DNA of 64,000 nt, taken from assembly GCA_944739405.2 (NCBI GenBank), contig OX123186.2:91677034-91741033 (forward strand), given 5' to 3'. How positions within the stretch are numbered: position 1 is the first letter of the stretch; every line of letters starts with the position of its first letter. This DNA is from Euclidia mi (lineage: Eukaryota; Arthropoda; Insecta; Lepidoptera; Erebidae). Below are positions 11,190 through 22,788 of this stretch, piece by piece. The notes under the pieces are model-generated. The model was not told the DNA's origin, ran no database searches, and saw only the letters and a program-made list of their open reading frames with translations. Both the position numbers and the translations under genes were made by a program.

Positions 11190-11520
11190 GGGCACAATAT
11201 AAACAGGAGTGCGGCCTCAACTGTTGAGCTTAACTAAACGAAATAAATGGCCTAAAGGTCACACTGATGCCCAACGGGTGACCTTTAGGTGTCCGTTGGC
11301 TGTCGCTGGAGAGGAGCCTCCAAGGACCGAGTTTTCCCCTGAGAGGTAAAGGTGGAGGGTAGTGTGAGTCGAGCACCCTCACGGGTAACCTAGCGGCTCA
11401 CATGCGACTATATAAACAGGAGCGCGGCGTCAGCTCGTCCTCTTTCGGTCGGCGACTACAAGCAAGATAATTCTTTTGTCCTAAACAGAAGCCACGTCCA
11501 AGCCTTATATTACCAAACCA
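11190..11520 (+). repeat. GC-richer TE-like segment after exon 7
   Basis: AATATAAACAGGAGTGCGGCCTC (about 11195) recurs as TATATAAACAGGAGCGCGGCGTC (about 11410), so the segment carries an internal duplication. TATATAA followed by GTCGGCGAC resembles an LTR promoter region, and CCTAAAGGTCAC is repeated inverted nearby. I cannot define ends. Confidence 0.35.
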
Positions 11521-12303
11521 CGCCCTGACTGTCGGGTTAGTGCACATTGTAATTCTTCCTAAAATATAAAGCGTTAATGGTTGGCTTAATCTTTCTATTC
11601 TGATCGACGATCTATTCTTGGTGTTGGTTTCTCCCTAGAATAATAATTCAACTAATCGAAATAAATTACCCCTCAGTTCACCTTTCTGTGCACTTGTAAA
11701 TTGGCTATACAGTTGTTGTTGTGTCTTTTGGTGTCATTATGGTATAGATATGTGGCTAAGCAAGTGAGATCGTCACATGAGAACATTTTTCGTTTTTTTT
11801 CAACTCTTACAGTCTCTCAGCAAATATTTTACACCGTAATAGTCCTAGCGCTAGCTAATGAATAAACAAATGAAATATAAGAGAATGTAGCTGACACTTA
11901 GTGTTTGGTGCATTTTGGTTAGTCAACTAATGGCGGTCAAAAGGTTCAGCTCCCAGATCTTTAGATGGTCTAGTTAGTCTAACCTAACCAGTAGTCAAGT
12001 TTCGACAATTCCAGACTAAGACTAGACATAAGTCTTGTCTTAGTATAAAATAGTCACTTGACAGCATCTAAACTAGTCTTCCTTGACAATGTCGAATTAT
12101 AGCGAAGAGTTTCTATTCTCTTTCTAAATCACGTCGCAGCATCGGACTATTCGGAACCTGAAGGGATTTCTGGTCAATCTTTTAATTTAGCGTAGCACAT
12201 AGTTTTATAGTAAGTAATATAAAGAATAAACGTATTACCTTATTTTATAGATTAATCGATACTTATTACGTTAAACTAAGTCTACTTGGTTTTTACATTT
12301 CAG

Positions 12304-12503
12304 AACTGTTGCCTGTGTTTTTGAAGTCCAAATGTGGGAAACCTGTGATCGAGTTAGGAGGATATAGGTATAATAAGAGGACAGACAGGAAAGGTAGAAG
12401 AGCAGTGTGGCGATGTAGCAAAAGGTGTAGCCTTAACTGTCCCGCCATGATAGCCACTTTGGGTGATGATGTGACCGAAATAAAGAACTGTCATAACCAC
12501 TGA
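12304..12503 (+). CDS. mod(mdg4): Alternative 3' exon 8: FLYWCH finger
   Basis: The acceptor TTTTTACATTTCAG ends at 12303. The exon starts with AA completing a codon, then 65 codons to TGA. The domain shows CGKPVIELGGYRYNKRTD, VWRC, Cys in LNCPA, and CHNH at the end. Its sister, exon 7, lies 1.36 kb upstream with a stop in the middle. Exon 8 is therefore the working copy of this pair. Confidence 0.88.
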
Positions 12504-12531
12504 AAAGTTTCATATCAGTCTATAGCCGTCC

Positions 12532-12660
12532 AAGGCAAAGGTCCAAGGCTCTCGACACATACCAATCTTGAGCCACCCGCATTCAACCGTTGCCCGCGAT
12601 CGTAACAAGATCGTATGTCCATCTTTCGGCAGGACTACCCCTGAAGAGTATTCAGAACGA
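12532..12660 (-). repeat. RTE-tail-like repeat fragment
   Basis: TTGAGCCACCCGCATTCAACCG...GATCGTATGTCCATCTTTCGG matches the layout of the inverted 3' ends of lepidopteran RTE-derived repeats, as also seen at 14441 and 37575. Confidence 0.4.
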
Positions 12661-13369
12661 AATGGGAATGAATTAATTTATTATTTAAATGTTTTACGTT
12701 TAGATGAGTGAATTGCATTAAGAAACTGTGTGGGGATTTTTTTAATGCAGCGTATTATGTGTGACACTATTATTTTTATTTTTTAGATAATAACAATTCA
12801 CATGTCCTGATTTTGACATGTTGGACCATAATATGTTCGTCAGTTGATTTTGTACAAAGCCCTCGATATAAGTATTTAAGTTTATTCTACATCGAATTGT
12901 CAATTCAGATTAAAATATAAGAGTGATGATAAATTATTAATAATACATTTTATTAATAGTATTTAAGTATGCCACTAGGCATGTGACTTTTTGGACTGCG
13001 AGAAGGGTTACGCAAGCAATATGCTGTCCTATGTGAATCATTAATGATCTCTCAGACGTGTAGATTTTTCACGATGTTTACCTTGTTCATTCGTTTCACT
13101 GTTCGGCAAACGATTATGAACAATTTAATACGCACTTCACTTGTATGTTGCGCTCCGTGGCATTGGGTTTATCGCTGCATTTTGATTAAAAGTTGTCTTT
13201 GAAAATATGTAAGTTTGGCTGAAGATGTGTTTACTGTGATAAAATAAAGTAACGTACCCACATACCAGTTTTATCTTTTGTGATTTGTTTTTACTTTTGC
13301 TAAATGATAGATAAATAGTCATATTTAGCATACAGTTCCTAACAATATGTTTCTGTATCAGGTAGGAAG

Positions 13370-13565
13370 TTTTGAGAGTGCCGGAGGCCCTATCCCCTAT
13401 TCTTTCTCCCTGATCCCACTCCTCATCCTATCCCTTTTCTCAACCCCAAGGGGCGGTAACGCACTTGTGACTCCTGTGGTGTTGCTTGTGTCCATGTGCG
13501 GCGGTAATTGGTTACCATCAGGCAATCTGTCTGCTCGTTAGCCGCCTATTACCATAAAAAAAAAA
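13370..13565 (-). repeat. Interspersed repeat, inverted copy of the 2660 family
   Basis: The inverse strand reads GACAGATTGCCTGATGG, CCGCCGCACATGGACAC and AAGTGCGTTACC, matching the 2660-2780 repeat, and then extends into a purine-rich part. It ends in a poly-A run at about 13555-13565. Confidence 0.6.
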
Positions 13566-13913
13566 TCTATTGATAAGCAGACATTTATTTACAAACCAGA
13601 ATATAAAAATGGTTTTAGGTAAGTCTTTCCGAGTGTGATGTGTAAACTATTGTTTTTATAGGAAAGCAAGTTTTAAAATGTTCACCATATAACAACAACA
13701 AAATATTATATAAACACAACTTTTTGAACTATCACGTTAAAATAATTTGCTTAGGTCTACATTAACTTCAATACATTTTTGTACAAATTAAATATTAATC
13801 CTTGATTTTCTATCGATACTTGAAAATATAAAACAAACACATAGCTTACATGTAATATGTATTTTGTTTGTCTGTTTATTCATAATGCTACTAACAAAAA
13901 TAATCTCTTCTAG

Positions 13914-14182
13914 AAATTCTCCTGAGCGGAAGAAAAGGAATGAAAATGATCATAGGAGATTTTGTTTTTAATAAAAATAAGAGTTCTGGTAACACTGTAT
14001 ATTGGGTTTGTAGTATGAAAAGGCGGGGTTGCTTCGTGACGGCCATTACGAGAGGGAAAGAAGTCATTAGGATAAAAGGAGAACATACGCATGAAAAATT
14101 CTTTATGGTTCATCCGTATAATAGAGGGTGGAATGATACCACGCTTGCTTCTGCAGTAGCCTCTGATCCGCAGATCCTATAA
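13914..14182 (+). CDS. mod(mdg4): Alternative 3' exon 9: FLYWCH finger with a long tail
   Basis: The acceptor TAATCTCTTCTAG ends at 13913. The exon starts with AA completing a codon, then 88 codons to TAA. The domain shows GMKMIIGDFVFNKNK, YWVC, the second Cys in RRGCFVT (C-x6-C), and EHTHEKFF, followed by a tail of about 30 residues. The spacing between Cys residues is short as in exon 25. The polypyrimidine tract is modest but adequate. Confidence 0.87.
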
Positions 14183-14369
14183 AGCCTACGGATACTACAC
14201 ATTTGAGAAGATTACAAATACTAACACTGAACTGGAATTATAACTACTCGGATTATCGTAATTATAATTTTTCAGTACGTGTGTTTGACATATAACGAAT
14301 TTGATGAAATTTGGTATGTGTATTTTAGTGGGCTTCTGGTAATTGAAAATTGACCCGATAGGTCGCTCG

Positions 14370-14409
14370 TGATTTCAAAAGTTGTTGATTAACACAACTT
14401 TTGAAATCA
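14370..14409. repeat. Perfect 16-bp foldback
   Basis: TGATTTCAAAAGTTGT (14370-14385) and its exact inverse (14394-14409) flank an 8-base loop. Confidence 0.85.
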
Positions 14410-14440
14410 TAAGTTTGTTTGTGAAATATAATTTGATATG

Positions 14441-14620
14441 TTCATCATGTCAGCCTTGAGACGTCCACTGCTGGACACAGGCCTCTCCCAAGGTTCTCCA
14501 CAAAGACCGATCTTGAAGCCGACCGTATCCAGTCACTTCGTCACTTTAACCAGATCGTCGGTCTACCTTGCGGGAGGCCTACCCCTGCTGCGTCGTCCAG
14601 AATGTGGTCGCCTTGTATTT
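14441..14620 (-). repeat. RTE-derived 3' tail
   Basis: Begins CATCATGTCAGCC, continues GTCCACTGCTGGACACAGGCCTCTCC and CGGGAGGCCTACCCC. This is the inverse of the LINE tail seen at 60652-60894 and a very common lepidopteran repeat. Confidence 0.7.
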
Positions 14621-15149
14621 ATTACATGATTATTTAAGATTATAAATAAATAATATACATTGTTTTTTGTTTTAGGTTATAGATTTTATTTACCATTAGT
14701 TTTGTTTTAATAGTATTCATGAAAATGTAGCTATAAATATTTGTTATTTAAAAACTCATTATACACTAAGATATTTAAGAATAATATACAACATATTTAT
14801 TACACCAGCATTGTAAAAAGTTAAATAAGTATATAAATGGATCTGAGTTTCTGTGAGTACTTTTAAAATCCCGAATAAACATCTAATCCATATCTTTTAT
14901 AAAAATTCAGCTACCCTTCAAAATCATTGATAACTTCTGATGCTTTTGTATAAAGAAGCTTTCTTTCATATCATCATACAATATCATACATCAACGCTAG
15001 ACATAGACCTCTCCTAATTTGCGTCACATTAATATTACAAGTCAGAAGGAGGATTTGTTCTACCACGCTGGAAAGCCGGGCTGGTCCGGGGTTTGGTGAC
15101 GAGTTTGCTTTCCTTAAATAATATAATGATGACATAATGCCATGGAGAT

Positions 15150-15400
15150 AATATACATACATACATACATAGACTCACGCCTGTTTCCCCGAAGGGGTAG
15201 GCAGAGGCATATTAAACGCCCACTTTTCGCCAGTGTTTTGATCCCACGTAATAGGTGGCGTGCCTATTGCCGCTTATCGGGATATTTTGTTTGCCAGAGC
15301 CTCGTCCGTTGATCGGCAGGTGCACCACTTGCAGGTGAGGTTGACTTGGGACCCTATGTTCTTGGTGGGAACCCTATGTACCCATACATGGAGATAATAT
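15150..15400 (-). repeat. tRNA-SINE 3' body (partial)
   Basis: Follows a (CATA)n run with ACTCACGCCTGTTTCCCCGAAGGGG, CGCCAGTG and TCCCACGTAATAGG. The same body occurs at 34271 and 58645, where a tRNA-like head is present. Here the head is missing. Confidence 0.65.
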
Positions 15401-15712
15401 CAACATCAATAACTGTTTTCAAGTCATAAATAATTCAATTAACAGGTATTCGTTACCATGTATGGTTCGAATTGGTAATATTTACTCGTGATGGTTATAT
15501 AGATATAGGTATTTCAAATACAATCAAATTGATATTTTATATACTAACGTGTCATTGCGGATAACCGATTTATCATTTAAATTTAATGTTTCATATGCCA
15601 TATTATGACACTTTAAAAACATGTTCGTTGAATAGTTCTAGCAATATTTCAAAGCGCATTTGCCGGGCAACATTGCTCAGTAGTCTTCATAATAAATGAC
15701 ACACATTTTCAG

Positions 15713-15929
15713 TGAAGAAAGTGCGAAGCAAAATGACTAACGAAGAAAATTGGAGAAAAAGAGACTTGCAGAACGAGCAAGAGTGGAAAGAATAAGAAAA
15801 GATCCAGCAAAATATGCCGAATGGCTTGCAAAACAAAGGGCACGGTACTGGAAACAAAAGCTAGCAAGACAGAAGAGTATGCAGAGGAAAAAGAACTTAA
15901 TGAAACTACTTCTGGCTAAAGTAGAGTAA
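15713..15929 (+). pseudogene. mod(mdg4): Exon 10: basic, non-FLYWCH terminal exon with a 1-base frameshift
   Basis: The acceptor CACATTTTCAG ends at 15712 and the array phase is kept. That frame starts KKVRSKMTNEE and stops at TAA 15793-15795. Losing one base in the A-run at 15746-15749 explains the shift, because the next frame reads KKRLAERARVERI, DPAKYAEWLAKQRARYW and so on to TAA at 15927-15929. The product is a charged helix without zinc ligands, similar in style to exon 31. It could also be an assembly error in the A-run; otherwise the exon is dead. Confidence 0.65.
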
Positions 15930-16189
15930 TATTACTTATAAAACAATAGGAGTTTTATTTATATCACGATTTGTTGTAATCTTCTATTTTGATTTTTGGT
16001 TCAAGTTGAAGAGAAATGGCTTATTTGATCTTCACTTGCGTATGTAGGTGTTAGCACTAGAACCAGCTGACGTTACAATCTATAAAGCGCAAAAGGAGAC
16101 GCTACATCACTGTGAAGCACGAAGCGGCATGAGCTTGTGAGAGCGTCTCTTTCTTTCTCTTCGTGTGCGTATATGGCGAACTCTGGTAT

Positions 16190-16345
16190 CGGAGTTTTCA
16201 ACTCTCCCATAGGTCCCCGATATGGCCTAATGACCCTTGTCCTCATACAAGTACCGGGACCGACAGCATAACGTTCCCTTCGACATGCGGAAGCGCTCGG
16301 ATGTTAAATGCCATACGCGGTCACCCATTAGAGATGCGAGTTGAA
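16190..16345 (+). repeat. Interspersed repeat fragment (GGGACCGACAGC family)
   Basis: GGGACCGACAGCATAACGTTCC, GCGGAAGCGCTCGG and GGTCACCCATTAGAGAT form a repeat also seen at 35085-35305 and, in part, at 60405-60530. Confidence 0.5.
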
Positions 16346-16565
16346 ACAGCCGCTCGGACCGAGACTGCATCTAGTGAAAACATAGCTTAATAAAAAAAAT
16401 AAGTTGCTGTGCTGCCAACATATGAACCAAACTAGACTCAATCCTCTCGACAGGATGCTGAATACACATTTTCAAGAGGTGAACATATGCTAGGAACGTA
16501 CTTAATCTGATTGAAAACTTTAATTTGTTTCGTGAATGAGTAACTGGCAATGTGTTCATGTGGCA

Positions 16566-16607
16566 AGCATCGAAATGAATGAGGTAAACCTTATTCATTT
16601 CGATGCT
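16566..16607. repeat. 20-bp foldback, one mismatch
   Basis: AGCATCGAAATGAATGAGGT (16566-16585) pairs with 16588-16607 across a two-base loop. Confidence 0.8.
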
Positions 16608-16898
16608 GCTGTAAAAGAAATGTTTTAATATTTTCCAAGTGGTTTTCTAGAAAATAATGTACTATATGTATTGATATTAATTAATTATTGCATCTATTCA
16701 TCACCAAGCTTTATAAAAACATTTTCCTATTTGTGATAGATACAACGCATCTGGTATATCCCAGCTACATTTATCTCTAGGGCATCTATCGTAGCTATAC
16801 TGGTGTAACTTAAGTTATTAAAAAGATGATCTATGCAATAGATGAATAGCGATAGTAAGCTCCATGTGTAGTGTAATATGCTAAAGTTTTTATTTTAG

Positions 16899-17095
16899 AA
16901 GCAGTATTAGTACCGACACCACGTGGCTCCTTGCAGCTGGTGCTAGATGGATACCATTTCGTCAGGAACAAGGCTTGGGCTCAGAACGTGTACTGGGTGT
17001 GCAAAAGAAGAACCCATGGGTGTACAGCGACCGTCCTTACTATTGGCAACGAGATTGTAAGACTGAAAGGAACCCACACCAAAAATTGTCCGTAG
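16899..17095 (+). CDS. mod(mdg4): Alternative 3' exon 11: FLYWCH finger, second His replaced
   Basis: The acceptor GTTTTTATTTTAG ends at 16898. The exon starts with AA completing a codon, then 64 codons to TAG (17093-17095). The domain shows PRGSLQLVLDGYHFVRNK, YWVC, the second Cys in THGCTAT, and GTHTKN where relatives have HTH or HNH. The last zinc ligand is therefore Lys, unless a downstream residue such as the Cys in NCP takes over. AATAAA is at 17113-17118. No ATG lies in frame near the start. Confidence 0.85.
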
Positions 17096-17415
17096 CGTGA
17101 CGAAATTTTGTTAATAAAACTACATGTTTTCACCTTTACTTCACTTCACTTTACTTTTATTTCATGTTCTTTTGTAACCAATTTTTTTGTTTAGTTGTCT
17201 GTTGCGGTATTGGATCAAATTTCAGCGAACCTCATCTTATTTTTACCTAGCAATGTTATGTTGGACGAGATTTACGATTTTTATCCATACCCGTATATAC
17301 ACTAATCGCAGTAATATTGTAATTTTCGATTTAGCACTTTCTTAATCTATGTGGTATCGAGAAAAATTTACGAATATTTGATTTTTTATGAGTTTTAATA
17401 AGTTATTACTTTCAG

Positions 17416-17606
17416 CCCCTGTGATAGTTACTACTCGTCGAGGTGGTAGGAATCTATTGCTAAACAACCAAGTGTTTACGAGAAACAAGGTGTTTGGTAC
17501 CAATGCCTACTGGGTGTGTCGGAGAAAAGCGTACGGCTGCAGAGTGAAAGTGCATACAAATGGCACCAAGTTACTTAGTGTTAAGGGAGATCACACTAAT
17601 CACTGA
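17416..17606 (+). CDS. mod(mdg4): Alternative 3' exon 12: FLYWCH finger
   Basis: The acceptor GTTATTACTTTCAG ends at 17415. The exon starts with CC completing a codon, then 62 codons to TGA. The domain shows RRGGRNLLLNNQVFTRNK, YWVC, Cys in YGCRVK, and DHTNH at the end, where the His pair is spaced H-x2-H rather than H-x-H. It lies only 320 bp after exon 11 and shares RNK...YWVC with it, so it is a likely local duplicate. Confidence 0.87.
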
Positions 17607-18380
17607 GATATTTGGATTTTACGAATATGATTCATTGAACAAGTTGGTTTTTAATTAAGAAAGCTTTGAAATAAGCGCTGAACAATTTTTAAATTAAGAA
17701 TATATGTATTTAACGCAAAATTGTAAATTAGTAGTATCGAATAAATAATATTTTCTTACGTTGTAAAATTATATTGCCTAGAGGTTAAATCGTTGTTGTT
17801 TTATATAGATTTTTGGTGCGGTCCTTAAACATACGTATAGATCTAATTTAGTTTTTTGTGAAAATTACCTCAAATATCAAGTGGATAATATTGTCTAAAA
17901 CGACGATTACGATTAATTATTGATCAAAGGTATCTGTGATTACATGTATACTTTTTATGTACATGCATGAACATTTATTTTATGGTTGATGCTATTGTTC
18001 TGTTACGTATTAATAAAAAGGACTCAGTGAAATAAGATATCTGGTAAAATAAACTGGTACTTTGTACGGTTAAATAATAAGTCATAATAAGCTTCAGTGG
18101 TTCAGACCTCTATTAATGTAATACCATCATAAGTTGACCTGACTCTGTATTTTGGATGATACAAGGGAGATATCAGGTAATGCTAAAATAAATATAACTT
18201 CATATTATGTTACCATGTATGAGTGAGGTGTGGTTTCATTATTGCATTCACACAGACAGACGGGACGAAAATGGATCTTTAAGTTATAGTGTGCATAATT
18301 GATTAATTTAGTAAAAACGTACCTACTCGTACAAAAAGACATAAAAAATGTTTCCATTTCATCGTTTCGATACAATGACA
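17607..18380. other. Spacer, nothing recognised
   Basis: AT-rich with AATAAA near 17740. No domain or named repeat is seen. Confidence 0.5.
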
Positions 18381-18381
18381 A

Positions 18382-18642
18382 GGGGCTCAATTCTCCTATT
18401 TTTCTATGACATTGATATTATATTTTGAATAGACTCAGAAGCGGTATTCTGATATACTAATGTCAATATCACATAATTTGAATTAAACAGTTCGTCGTTA
18501 ACACATATTTTGACACTTGTTTCAATTTACGATCTCGTTACAACTTCGTTCAATTATCAGATAATTTATAAGAATACGCTTTTTCTGACGTATGACACTG
18601 ACATGATATCGAAACTATACTTATTTAGGAGAATTGGGCCCC
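18382..18642. mobile_element. Short TIR element (MITE), about 260 bp
   Basis: The left end GGGGCTCAATTCTCCTATTTTT and the right end AATTAGGAGAATTGGGCCCC-like sequence (18620-18642) are inverted copies. A second left-end-like sequence (GGCCAATTCTCGTATTTTGTATGACATTGAAAC) begins near 18777, marking a related fragment. Confidence 0.65.
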
Positions 18643-18849
18643 AGGTTACAAGCAAACGAGTCTGGACCGAATTAGTTTAATGTCACGTGTTGCGAGTCCA
18701 CCACCGAAAACCCCAAGATCTTTAATAATATTTTTCTCAGAACCCGCATCTGGACCAAATTAACATTGCTTAGAAGGCCAATTCTCGTATTTTGTATGAC
18801 ATTGAAACTATATTTTGAAAGATTATGAAGTGCGTGGGCATTTTATATA

Positions 18850-19657
18850 AAGTTACAATGCCAAATTTCGAAGGGATTTCATTGGAAAGTTGACTCAGGA
18901 AGAGAACAAATTTTCAGACAGTCCTATGCCTGAGTTACCCCTTTCCTCACAGCGTCTAACCTCGTAACACTCTTCTGCTATTAACCTCGCAAAAAGACGC
19001 CAATTGCTACATATCAGGTTGTAAAAATAAAAGTAACTAAGGGTGTGATTATTGTAGAAAACCATTATGTGGGACACACAATAAGTCTAAAAGCTTAATT
19101 TGTAAAAAAAATACATAAATTGTATGTGCCTATAGATACTAAAACCAATTACAAAAAACGTGAAAGCTCGATGTCATTCCTCTACCATTGTATTTTTATT
19201 GTACGCACAGTATTTATAAAGTAGCTAAACATTTTGCCCGTTATTAATATTACCATGAACATTCAGATAGTCCTATGCCTAAGTTACCCGTAAAGTAACA
19301 AACTAAATAACTAACATATTTTTAGTCTTAACAATATTTTTAAATGCTGTTTCGGGATACGCTCTATTGTACGATATATATATAGTATAACTGCGATACC
19401 AGCTTTTGCAACAGTGTCGAATGCATAACAGAGGAACCCTGGTACATATACCATAGACAATTGAAAAGTCATATAAGTCTCTAGTACCTACTATTTTATT
19501 CAGTTTCCTTCAGACAAAATTGTCCTTATGACCGTATGTTTTAGGCAATCCTTTGGGAAGATATGCGTACCTGTATCAACGAGTGTGCATATCTTCTGCA
19601 GAAAATGCTTCCTATTCAATCCACATTTTTTCTTTAACATAAACTTTTACGTTGCAG
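18850..19657. other. Spacer before exon 13, nothing recognised
   Basis: TTCAGACAGTCCTATGCCTGAGTTACCC near 18912 recurs as TTCAGATAGTCCTATGCCTAAGTTACCC near 19263, a short direct repeat. No coding signal is visible. Confidence 0.45.
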
Positions 19658-19842
19658 CATATTTTGGCTTCACGGGCAATGGAAAGCTTTGTCTAGATAT
19701 TGGCGGCTACCGATATACTGTTCACCAGAATGAAGGTCCAAAGACTAGATGGCGGTGTCAAAACAAGACTAAAGGCTGCCAAGCTTTCGTCATGACCATA
19801 GATAATATCATACTTAGAGTGAGAGCAGACCACAACCACTGA
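19658..19842 (+). CDS. mod(mdg4): Alternative 3' exon 13: FLYWCH finger
   Basis: The acceptor ACTTTTACGTTGCAG ends at 19657. The exon starts with CA completing a codon, then 60 codons to TGA. The domain shows GNGKLCLDIGGYRYTVH, TRWRC, Cys in KGCQAF, and ADHNH as the last residues. The upstream ATG-initiated frame from 19528 is intronic. All four ligands are present. Confidence 0.88.
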
Positions 19843-20561
19843 TAATTAAAATATGAATATTTTGTCAACGGGTGTTGTAAACCTGTGTAAGTGCAGGATT
19901 TTATTTATTTTTTATTTGTACTATAAGTCTTTTACTTACAGGAAATGATTGAAATCTGCTATATTCATGGCCTTAAATAAATATCTTCTTTGAGCAGTTT
20001 AAAACTGTGCAGCCGTATTATGAAACATGGACTAAACACATGATTAAGTCCTAGCTTTGTCATTTAATAGATATAAGACCAAGCTTTTTATAAAATTTCG
20101 TCTAAACTTAGTTAAAGCAAATAAAAAACCTACATCTAAAACTAGTATTAACGTGTGTTTAGTTCTTGTTTCGTGGTCAGTCGTATGATTTTCTGCGCTA
20201 ATGGTTGTTTATTTGCATTTGCTGCAAATACAACTGCTTTGCAGCAGTTACTAATGCTGAACGATTCAGCTTATTATTGTATTAGCTTTATAAAGTTAAT
20301 AACATAACTATGTAATTCCTTATGTCATCATCATCACCACACAAGTGCTTATCCTAGTAGCATCTATGACTCCTTTATAACTGTGTTTCGCTTACAGGTC
20401 TAATCAGAATTAATAAAATAATATAGAATGGCACGTTAACGGGTACTAGATATTATATTTAGGAATAAGTAATTTATTTTATTGTTTTACATTCAATTTT
20501 TATTATGAAGAAACTGTAAATTTTACAAGTTGTACCGGGTTTCATTTTATTTGTATATTAG

Positions 20562-20763
20562 AGGACGCCAGCAGCTACGCCTGCATTTTTTTTAATTTAC
20601 CCGTTTTGGCCGATCCCGTGGGAATTTCGGGAAATCCCTTCTTAGTGCACCCTTACGGTCCCCAAGGAACATACATGCCAAATTTCAGCTTCCTGCGCCC
20701 AATAGTTTCGGCTGTAGCGTGTCTGTCAGTCAGTCAGTAACGCAAGGATTTTATATATTAAGA
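20562..20763 (+). repeat. Helitron/SINE-like lepidopteran repeat
   Basis: CCCGTTTTGGCCGATCCCGTGGG, AAATTTCAGCTTCCT, GTCTGTCAGTCAGTCAGTAACGC and AAGGATTTTATATATTA form a familiar lepidopteran repeat module. Family naming is uncertain. Confidence 0.55.
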
Positions 20764-21479
20764 AGATAGTGTAATGTGTGGTGAAAAAAAAATATGGCTG
20801 ACTCAGATCTGAGTATCATAAGTCATAAGTTCTTTATCTGACACATTACATAAATAAGTTTATGTTTGTAAAATCGAACTCTCTTAGGGTATTTTTGTTT
20901 GTCCATCAGCTGTCTGTACGTTTGTTTCGACTGATCTTTTTATGGCTGGCTGGACTGATTTTGGCGGAATTTTTACTATCAGATGGCTGAAGTACTGCTT
21001 TGAGGAATAACTAAAGCTTTAATGAAAGAGGATTAGAGATTTCATTTCGTGATTATATTTTAATATAATATATAGATAGATCTATATAAAATTAATGTAC
21101 CATAGGGTATGATTTTATGCGTTTGTGTTTGTGAAGTATTATGGCTTATTGAGCTGAAGATATAAAAGAAGGTTTATTATTTGAGCAAACATTTGTTATC
21201 TTTCTATTTCCTTTCCCATTAGTCATTCTCGATGTTTATAATATGCCAATATAAGTTTACACCCGTTATTATAAGTATAAATACGTACAATGAAGGTATA
21301 GGTCATTGAAGTGAATACAGTCGAACAACTGCCCGCTAGACCACCATAAGTGCGAGAATCGCTTAGCACATTGACTCTCGTATACAAAACCAGCTAGTGT
21401 GCCTCAACTCGATGAGCGAGCCAAAGGATTTTTTTTAAACAAGTCCAGCGCCGACTTGTTTGATGGTACAATTTGATAT

Positions 21480-21592
21480 GAAATAGTTTTCAGTCTTCCG
21501 GCGCTTGCTTGGCCAGCGTGGTGGATTTAAGTAGCAAGAAGAGACCCATACCCAGCAGTAGGACAGTGATAATACAGGCCTGATGATGATGG
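21480..21592 (+). repeat. RTE-derived 3' tail
   Basis: GGCCAGCGTGGTGGA, CCCAGCAGTAGGACAGTG and a terminal CCTGATGATGATGG mark an RTE-type LINE end in + orientation. Confidence 0.6.
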
Positions 21593-21845
21593 CGCTAATA
21601 CCGACTAATTAATCTTTCATGGTTTGAGCGTACAATCGTATTCATATGGAATTTAATTACACATGGACCCCATCTCCTTGTAACAGACACTTGAGCGGGG
21701 CTCTTTATTAGGGTATGTACATTTATAGGACAACGAAAGGGCATCCATTTGACGTAGTTTGATTAACAAAGAAAATATTGACTCGTAACCGCTGTTAATG
21801 AGTAAATATTAACGTGTTATAACCCCAATAATATTTTCATTCCAG

Positions 21846-22033
21846 TATACTACGCAATTTCTCCACGAGGGTGTCGAATGATCGTCGCTAACGGATACAG
21901 GTTCGTGCGAGAGAGATTACGAGGCATGAGGGGAGAATGGAGGTGCTGCTAGAGGAAACTGTTGGGCTGCCGAGCCAATATCATGACTTTTGACAACACT
22001 ATTATAAAGCGGAATGATGTACATAATCATTAA
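21846..22033 (+). pseudogene. mod(mdg4): Exon 14: FLYWCH exon with a nonsense codon at the W-x-C site
   Basis: The acceptor ATTTTCATTCCAG ends at 21845 and the phase is kept. The frame shows CRMIVANGYRFVRE and WRCC, then TAG at 21950-21952 where relatives have a Lys codon (WRCSKR), so AAG-to-TAG is the simplest change. It is open again to TAA at 22031-22033, with Cys in LGCRAN and VHNH. A truncated protein would carry the first Cys but neither the second Cys nor the His pair. Confidence 0.82.
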
Positions 22034-22049
22034 AAACATTACTAGGATC

Positions 22050-22640
22050 CATTCAGGTTTGTCCAACCTATGCGCAGCGCATACGCAACGGTCAATTTAC
22101 TGCAGTGAAAACGCTCAGAGAACGCTAGTGTGATCTTAATGTTGAACATCGTTGAAATACAGATCAATTATTTTGTTTACTTGTGTCTCAACAGGATTTA
22201 GTTTAAGATTTTTGAGAAATACAAGCAATTGGTAGCTAAGTAAGATAATAATAGATTCTAGAATCTCCTTAATTGTTCAATACTTGTAATAATGGTCTGG
22301 GCTCAGAAATATTTATTTTTCTTAGCCTTTCGTCGCACGCTGGTTTCGATATTCCCTAGGGACAACATTTTGTGCGGTCCTATAAAATTCAAGTCCAGGC
22401 CTTTAATCTACTATCACTAGGTCTGGCAAAGCTTGTTTGCCTCCCCTTAGCATGGACCTTTCTTTCAAATCCGAGAGTTTTAGACTTTCTTATAAATATT
22501 TTATTTAAAATATTAAGGGCCCATTCACAGGTCTTTGCCATTTGCGCATCGCATACGCTCAACGCACGCCTCCGCAACACAAACGCCAGTGGCTCAAAAA
22601 TCAAAGGGCTCTTAATAAATGTGTCAATTAAGCTTCTAAG
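22050..22640. repeat. Two GC-rich MITE-like fragments
   Basis: Fragments near 22055-22150 (TGCGCAGCGCATACGCAACG) and 22515-22620 (TTTGCGCATCGCATACGCTCAACGC) share a core, which also occurs near 25170-25250. They look like pieces of one short element family. Confidence 0.45.
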
Positions 22641-22788
22641 AAAAATATCTATCTAAAATAAATTACTTACTCAACCATAGACTTTACTAGTTTAGTAACG
22701 AACGGACTGTGAATGTGTGTAACGAAATATACTAAGTGAATTTAAGTCATTAGCGTTAATTAATATTAAGAACTTGTACCCTATTATA

